Source: a virus
Length of the DNA stretch: 29,067 bases
IMG/VR virus record: IMGVR_UViG_3300033143_002180
Location: 1 to 29,067 of that record
Strand: one strand, 5' to 3'
Part shown: in pieces, positions 25,650 to 29,067 of the stretch
Position numbering within the stretch: the first letter of the stretch is position 1
How the letters are laid out: each line of letters starts with the position of its first letter
Translations under genes and position numbers: made by a program
The notes under the pieces: generated by a model
Database searches by the model: none
What the model was told of the DNA's origin: nothing
What the model saw: the letters and a program-made list of their open reading frames with translations, nothing else

Positions 25650-25862
25650 TTAACGACAGCAACGTACTCTACGTACTCTGTGTACTCTGTTTACTCTGTA
25701 TACACGGGTACTACGTACTCTGCGTACTGGCCTAATACGGATACTGCGTACTGGACTAACATAGGTGCTACTAACACAAGTAGTCTGTACGCACATATCA
25801 CATGCTGCTGGTGGTGCTGGCGAGCTACAACTCAACACACAAAAAAGTATTAACGAACCCAT
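25650..25862 (-). CDS. Small Arg-rich lipoprotein-like protein
   Basis: This encodes 70 residues; ATG at 25862 has GGAGGG upstream and lies 13 bases inside the end of the peptidase gene. Residues 1-11 are hydrophobic (MGSLILFCVLS) and Cys12 sits in a lipobox-like V-L-S-C. There is no basic residue before the hydrophobic stretch, and the signal is short, so lipidation is uncertain. The following P-A-P-P-A-A resembles outer-membrane spanin linkers. The last 33 residues are almost purely Arg/Val with Ser, Tyr and His. They are encoded by repeats of A-G-A-G-T-A-C type, part of the dispersed repeat family at 15.7-27.5 kb, so the tail may be a by-product of repeat expansion. Confidence 0.4.
   Translation of the reverse strand: MGSLILFCVLSCSSPAPPAACDMCVQTTCVSSTYVSPVRSIRIRPVRRVRSTRVYRVNRVHRVRRVRCCR
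25659..25760. repeat. AGAGTAC / TACTGGA repeat cluster in the lipoprotein gene
   Basis: On the plus strand the region is a run of GTACTCTG-like units, one TACTGGC and one TACTGGA copy (25725 and 25749). The unit is near 9 bp in the coding part. It is related to the dispersed repeats near genes at 22989 and 27373. Confidence 0.6.
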
Positions 25863-26788
25863 CCTCTACCCTCCAAATATAGAAATACTTCACGTTTATA
25901 ACCAGCTAAAGAACCAACCACGTAGCGGTTCATCTGATTAGAATATTTACCTTGTACCCAAAAGCTACCATCTGGTTGATCGTTAACTTTTGGCCCACTG
26001 TTCCATAACCCCCATGAGTTTTGGATTAAAACTAATGGGCCGCTATATTTCTGCCGGCTTGCATCTCGATCATCGAAACCGACATGAGCCATTGCATGGG
26101 ACCAACCTTGCGGTGTCCTCATGCTGACTCCGTCAGCGTTCCGTGTCTTCTCAAAACTTAAGCCACTACAAGCTGACACTCCAAAGCCTGTAGCAATGGC
26201 ATCTCTCTCCTCTTCGAGAGATTCTATCCTTAATACTCTTAACGCTTTATTTTCTGAAGCTATTTCGTTAACCCAGTTAGGCGTACCTGTTCGACCCCAA
26301 TTGTGACCTATTGTACTGTTATAAACTGATAAATCCAGTTGACCGTATTCCTTACGGACTAAAAAACCACCAGCCCCACTATCGCTTACATAACCTGCTA
26401 ACCTATCGCATGATGCTCCCTGCCCACCGTGGCCTCTTGCACCATAAATATTTTCTGTAGCTAGACGACCCTCGTAAGAGGTCTCACCCATTAAAGCGTC
26501 TATGCAATAATCTAACATACCACAGTTGCGGGTACTGTGACTTACACAGTCGCCTGTCGTTTGTGACTCACAAGATCCATAGGTTGGGTCGAGTTCTAAA
26601 GCCGCTAGGTAAGGTAGGGACAATCTACCTGCTCCGCTCCCGCGACTCTCCGGGTATGCTTCGTAAAATGTTGGCACTTCTAAGTTATAACTTAAATCTG
26701 TGATAATACCTTTAAAAGTATTATCTTCATATAAAGTTTGTAAGTCTTCGGGACTGAGTGATACGCCTAAATAGTCTTCCCAACCCAT
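25850..26788 (-). CDS. Papain-family (C1) cysteine peptidase
   Basis: This encodes 312 residues. The catalytic motifs are in order: oxyanion Gln76 and nucleophile Cys81 in QTTGDCVSHS, histidine His231 in WSHAMAHVGFDD, and Asn257 in QNSWG. Spacing fits the C1 family. The N-terminal 70 residues could be a short propeptide or a separate region. No signal peptide is visible, so export would need lysis or packaging into the virion. There are 8 Cys residues, including C-N-C-G-like pairs that might form disulfides outside the cell. The start at 26788 follows AAGGAG at a good distance. It overlaps a lipoprotein-like gene by 13 bases and follows the RebB-like gene and its terminator. Lysis (cutting a cell wall or host protein), virion maturation and host takeover are all possible; nothing in the sequence decides between them. 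Confidence 0.85.
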   Translation of the reverse strand: MGWEDYLGVSLSPEDLQTLYEDNTFKGIITDLSYNLEVPTFYEAYPESRGSGAGRLSLPYLAALELDPTYGSCESQTTGDCVSHSTRNCGMLDYCIDALMGETSYEGRLATENIYGARGHGGQGASCDRLAGYVSDSGAGGFLVRKEYGQLDLSVYNSTIGHNWGRTGTPNWVNEIASENKALRVLRIESLEEERDAIATGFGVSACSGLSFEKTRNADGVSMRTPQGWSHAMAHVGFDDRDASRQKYSGPLVLIQNSWGLWNSGPKVNDQPDGSFWVQGKYSNQMNRYVVGSLAGYKREVFLYLEGRGWVR

Positions 26789-26802
26789 GATCTCTCCTTA
26801 AA

Positions 26803-26856
26803 ATTATTAATCCAGTAGGCAGGTTATAGTATTATACTGCATACTGGATTAATAAT
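26803..26856. repeat. 54-bp inverted repeat containing TCCAGTA/TACTGGA
   Basis: Arms ATTATTAATCCAGTA (26803-26817) and TACTGGATTAATAAT (26842-26856) pair perfectly, and GCAG/CTGC extends the stem after one mismatch, leaving a 14-base loop. It lies between the RebB-like terminator and the peptidase gene and contains two head-to-head copies of the dispersed repeat. Confidence 0.75.
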
Positions 26857-26865
26857 AATATAAAG

Positions 26866-26892
26866 CCAGTGCCCAGGCAAGCTGGGCACTGG
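26866..26892 (-). terminator. Terminator of the RebB-like gene
   Basis: A perfect 11-bp stem CCAGTGCCCAG / CTGGGCACTGG with a 5-base loop lies 12 bases past the stop; on the coding strand it is followed by CTTTATATTATT. This fits an intrinsic terminator of moderate strength. Confidence 0.7.
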
Positions 26893-26903
26893 AGTGGGGC
26901 AGA

Positions 26904-27248
26904 CTACGATGAGGGAGGAGTAGTCTGAGCGGCCTTAACGATCTCTTGGATGGCTGCTACACTCGCACCGAGGTTAGCCAATTGCTCGGCAACACTGTTA
27001 CCAGTGAACAGAGTCTGAAGTGACTTAGCCTCAGCTGGATCTACTTCATTCATCGCCTTAAGCGATGCAGCTAAAGCATTTTCAGCAAGCACGTTAACAC
27101 GGTTCTGATGGGAAATTGCATTTTCTAACCCCATCGTGGTTAGCATAGCAGGGGTGTCGCCCAAAACTTTAAAGTTCGCACCTGCCACACTCTTAACGAT
27201 TTCGTGGTCTACGCCCGTAGCTTGGGCTTCGACATCTTCCGCTGCCAT
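26904..27248 (-). CDS. RebB-like ('killing trait') R-body family protein
   Basis: This encodes 114 residues; start at 27248 follows CCAAGGAG. Residues 16-60 match the RebB pattern (PF11747): IVKSVAGANFKVLGDTPAM, then MGLENAISHQNRVNVLAENA. Known RebB proteins share I-T-D-x-V-x-x-x-N-x-K-V-L-G-x-x-P-A-M, followed by a Leu/Ala helix with N-A and x-Q-x-x. The rest is helical (SLKAMNEVDPAEAKSLQTLF and an Ala-rich C-terminus), with no TM segment. RebB and relatives polymerise into R-bodies, coiled protein ribbons that extend in some bacteria. Only one such gene is visible, so an R-body is not assured; a virion or toxin role is possible. The gene has its own terminator, a leader hairpin and a tandem repeat array upstream, which suggests independent control. 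Confidence 0.68.
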   Translation of the reverse strand: MAAEDVEAQATGVDHEIVKSVAGANFKVLGDTPAMLTTMGLENAISHQNRVNVLAENALAASLKAMNEVDPAEAKSLQTLFTGNSVAEQLANLGASVAAIQEIVKAAQTTPPSS

Positions 27249-27269
27249 AATAAAATCTCCTTGGGGTAA

Positions 27270-27309
27270 TCCAGTAAGCAGTACCTATAAAATAGGTTGG
27301 AGGCTGCTT
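27270..27309 (-). promoter_or_regulatory. Leader hairpin of the RebB-like gene
   Basis: ACCTAT/ATAGGT form an inner stem with a 3-base loop and AAGCAG/CTGCTT an outer stem, beginning about 22 bases upstream of the start codon. It includes one TCCAGTA repeat copy (27270-27276). A leader structure affecting stability or translation is possible. Confidence 0.4.
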
Positions 27310-27360
27310 GTTGGAGTTAAAAGTAAGCATAAACACTTAAAGGTTCAGTATATAGTATAT

Positions 27361-27463
27361 AGTATTTAAATACTGTGTACTGGACTCTGTGTACTGGACT
27401 CTGTGTACTGGACTCTGTGTACTGGACTCTGTGTACTGGACTAATGATTCTGTGTACTGGATT
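27361..27463. repeat. 14-bp tandem array upstream of the RebB-like gene
   Basis: A perfect palindrome AGTATTTAAATACT (27361-27374) runs into five head-to-tail copies of CTGTGTACTGGACT (27373-27442), a 7-base spacer and a variant copy CTGTGTACTGGATT (27450-27463) that contains part of the stop codon of the 79-residue gene. The period of 14 is not a multiple of three, so it is not shaped by coding. It could bind a regulator in front of the RebB-like gene. Confidence 0.9.
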
Positions 27464-27701
27464 ATTCATCTGAAAACAGATCAATAATTTTAAGAATAGC
27501 ATTAAGGATTTCTTCCCAATGTTCTGAAAGCCAATCTAACAAATCAAAAGGTGAACCATAAAATTCTGAAGCTAAGTATTCATTAAATACTTCTAATAAT
27601 TCACGATCTTTCATAAGCCTATCAATGGCTTTTACAGCTCGTGTATTATCTGCTCTACGTGCTTTTAATTTTAAAATTCTAAGTGCTAAGCGATTTAACA
27701 T
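27462..27701 (-). CDS. Small helical protein of unknown function (79 aa)
   Basis: ATG at 27701 follows AAAGGAG. The N-terminal third is basic (MLNRLALRILKLKARRADN). The rest is acidic and helical, ending DWLSEHWEEILNAILKIIDL, an amphipathic helix that might lie on a membrane. I recognise no family. It is too polar for an ordinary transmembrane helix, so a holin call is not supported, though a membrane-associated role is possible. It lies between a secreted protein and the RebB-like protein, and its stop codon is part of a dispersed repeat. Confidence 0.6.
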   Translation of the reverse strand: MLNRLALRILKLKARRADNTRAVKAIDRLMKDRELLEVFNEYLASEFYGSPFDLLDWLSEHWEEILNAILKIIDLFSDE

Positions 27702-27756
27702 AACTTCTCCTTTGGTAAGTAATATGATACGACCTGTATCAAGAATGGCAATAGGG

Positions 27757-28572
27757 TCACGAACTTCCTGTTGCCTTGGGAAAGGGAGTCAGAGGGGCCA
27801 CCACTCCCTTTGTACGTTTTTTGATTTGGGGTATATTTGTTGTTTTTATAACTTTACCTACTTCATTAAATAAATCTAAGTGACTGGTATAATCATTAGG
27901 GTCAAGACCTTGACCATCCATCCATTTCGCTAAAGGCAAAAAGAAAGAACCAGCCCACTGCCTTGTGGTCTCTGGTCCTAGCGTTTGAAGATTTAAAACT
28001 TTGACTCTCCCAACCATATCATCACGAGGATTTTTAGATGATGAAGATACATCTTGGGCAGCCACAATATAATTTTGACCAACATCTTTAATTGTTGTCG
28101 AAGATCGAAATTCGCTTGGTACATTTAGTAACCAACTTTTTACTAATTTATTTAATTCTGTTTCAGGGACCGGCGGTGGCTTAGGTCCAGGAGGTGGTTT
28201 GGGTCCAGGAGGTGGTACCGGGTCACCTTCAACTTTAATATATATTCTATCTAATTTACTTTTTCTGTTTTCGTAATCAACATATTGAAAAAGTATTAAA
28301 ACTGTACCGGAAGATGGTGCAGCAAAAACTAAATATTTATTATTTTCATATGTATTATTTTTTAAAGTAATAGGTTCCATTACTAAATAATTTAAATCAT
28401 AATCTGAACTATCAACTAAAGTTTTAACTTCAACTAGTTCATGCGGTGCTACTTTTTCAGGGTATGAAATATCTTGTGCAAAAGTACACTTTGCAACAAT
28501 TATAAAAATAAAAAGTTGAACACTTTTTTGACAAAAATTTTGACACTTTTTTAGGCCAGTCGCACAAAACAT
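27757..28572 (-). CDS. Secreted protein with Pro-rich linker
   Basis: I place the start at the ATG at 28572 (MFCATGLKKCQNF), since GGAGGG lies eight bases upstream; a start five codons earlier has only a weak ribosome site. The product is 271 residues. The N-terminus is a signal peptide: a basic region, VQLFIFIIVAKCTFA hydrophobic core, and likely cleavage before QDISYPEK. Residues about 36-115 form a beta-domain of Ig-like character (ending RIYIKVEGDP). A linker PPPGPKPPPGPKPPPVP (about 120-136) follows, then a C-terminal domain with NKLVKSWLLNVP and YIVAAQDVSSSSKNPRDD. It would be exported to the periplasm or outside. The function is unknown. It is the first gene after the right-hand regulatory region, so it leads the operon. 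A 20-bp inverted repeat spans its start. Confidence 0.65.
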   Translation of the reverse strand: MFCATGLKKCQNFCQKSVQLFIFIIVAKCTFAQDISYPEKVAPHELVEVKTLVDSSDYDLNYLVMEPITLKNNTYENNKYLVFAAPSSGTVLILFQYVDYENRKSKLDRIYIKVEGDPVPPPGPKPPPGPKPPPVPETELNKLVKSWLLNVPSEFRSSTTIKDVGQNYIVAAQDVSSSSKNPRDDMVGRVKVLNLQTLGPETTRQWAGSFFLPLAKWMDGQGLDPNDYTSHLDLFNEVGKVIKTTNIPQIKKRTKGVVAPLTPFPKATGSS

Positions 28573-28647
28573 ATCAATACCCTCCATTATTATATTACCC
28601 TACGGTCCTCAATTTTCCACAGAATTATTTTTGTCAAAAAAGTGTTC
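28518..28647. repeat. 20-bp perfect inverted repeat spanning the first gene start
   Basis: GAACACTTTTTTGACAAAAA (28518-28537), inside signal-peptide codons, is the exact reverse complement of 28628-28647, upstream of the gene. The arms are 90 bases apart and enclose the start codon. CTTTTTTAG (about 28546) and CTAAAAAAG (about 28670) are a second, shorter complementary pair. Confidence 0.85.
28589..28594 (-). promoter_or_regulatory. Possible -10 element of the secreted protein gene
   Basis: TATAAT on the coding strand lies 16 bases before the chosen start. No good -35 is at the right distance; a TTGACA at 28637-28632 is too far upstream to pair with it. This is a weak call. Confidence 0.2.
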
Positions 28648-28812
28648 AGAAAAAATTCAATTTGAAAACTAAAAAAGCACTTTTGACCCCTTTGAAAAAA
28701 TTTATACAAATCTTATAGTATAGGGGGTGCCAGGCCACATCGGACATACGCATCCGCTATTCCGGATTAGACCCCACCCTATCCTTATCAACGTAGTCAT
28801 GTATCAGAGTCC
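28648..28812. other. Gene-free AT-rich to mixed region
   Basis: No ORF is supported between the first gene and the right edge (28573-29067). This part is AT-rich to about 28715, with TATACTATAAG on the minus strand (about 28716) as a possible promoter-like run, then becomes mixed in composition. Confidence 0.4.
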
Positions 28813-28932
28813 GCATATTCAGCTGATTGCATATTCGTATTCTTGCATATGCGTGATGTTGCATATATCTGTATGCATTGTCGACTATATGCTAAAGCAT
28901 GCATATGCTAAAGCGTGCATATGCTTAAACCG
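28813..28932. repeat. 16-bp-phased GCATAT array (iteron-like)
   Basis: GCATAT starts at 28813, 28829, 28845 and 28861, exactly 16 bp apart, and again at 28901 and 28917. A 16-bp direct repeat ATATGCTAAAGC(A/G)TGC occurs at 28887 and 28903, with a partial third copy at 28919. Spaced, part-palindromic repeats in non-coding DNA resemble iterons or operator arrays. Confidence 0.65.
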
Positions 28933-28973
28933 TTTTGAGACCGTTTTGGCCGTTTGGCATTCATTCTGTTTCC

Positions 28974-29067
28974 GCCCAGCCTCAGCCCAGCCTCAGCCCA
29001 GCCTCAGCCCAGCCTCAGCCCAGCCTCAGCCCAGCCTCAGCCCAGCCTCAGCCCAGCCTCAGCCCAG
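28974..29067. repeat. 11-bp tandem array at the right edge
   Basis: Eight perfect copies of GCCCAGCCTCA and six bases of a ninth run to the window end. It is GC-rich, unlike the surrounding phage sequence. Confidence 0.95.

Noticed and set aside
27317-27502. 61-codon minus-strand frame through the 14-bp array
   Set aside because: The array period is not a multiple of three and the frame has no ribosome site; its apparent repeats (SPVHRVQYT) reflect the DNA repeat. It also overlaps the 79-residue gene.
1-29067. Lysogeny genes, transposases, tRNAs and rRNA
   Set aside because: I looked for integrase, repressor, transposase and cloverleaf patterns on both strands and saw none that could be supported.

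Overview
The window is part of the genome of a tailed double-stranded DNA bacteriophage (Caudoviricetes). Every convincing gene is on the minus strand, so transcription runs from right to left. A tail tube protein, a frameshifting tail-chaperone pair and a tape measure protein show a long tail, most likely a siphovirus. The packaging ATPase is of the lambda GpA type, and the coat resembles the P22 gp5 family. I see no integrase, repressor, DNA polymerase or tRNA, so neither lifestyle nor host can be read from the window. A lipoprotein-like gene and a RebB-like gene weakly favour a Gram-negative host (inference).

Layout in transcription order. (1) 29067-28573 is non-coding and repeat-rich: an 11-bp tandem array, a 16-bp-phased GCATAT array and a 20-bp inverted repeat spanning the start of the first gene. 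(2) 28572-25650 holds accessory genes, possibly linked to lysis or host interaction: a secreted proline-rich protein, a 79-residue protein, a RebB ('killing trait')-like protein, a papain-family cysteine peptidase and a small Arg-rich lipoprotein-like protein. (3) 25562-21125 is the packaging block: a small Cys/His protein (candidate small terminase), a one-TM protein, the large terminase and the portal. (4) 21124-9980 is unusual. About 11 kb of fibre or decoration-like genes lies between the portal and the head genes: three paralogous lectin-fold-like proteins, a repeat-bearing tail/fibre protein, an unknown protein, a Gp80-like protein, two adjacent PAPS-dependent sulfotransferases, and a 1371-residue protein with about 50 copies of a 21-residue repeat. 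(5) 9983-5064 is the head-neck-tail block: connector, scaffold, coat, neck, tail terminator and tail tube. (6) 5038-1 holds the tail chaperones, read through a T TTT TTA slippery site, an HK97 gp10-like protein and the tape measure, which runs off the left edge.

Three things set the window apart. First, a sulfotransferase pair is translationally coupled to a giant Ser/Thr-rich repeat protein inside the virion operon. Second, short repeat modules of that giant protein also appear at the ends of otherwise ordinary morphogenesis proteins. Third, a dispersed DNA repeat (core TACTGGA / TCCAGTA) recurs at six or more places between 15.7 and 27.5 kb, several times at a stop codon, and expands into a 14-bp tandem array upstream of the RebB-like gene. 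All functions are inferred from sequence motifs read by eye; no database search was run.
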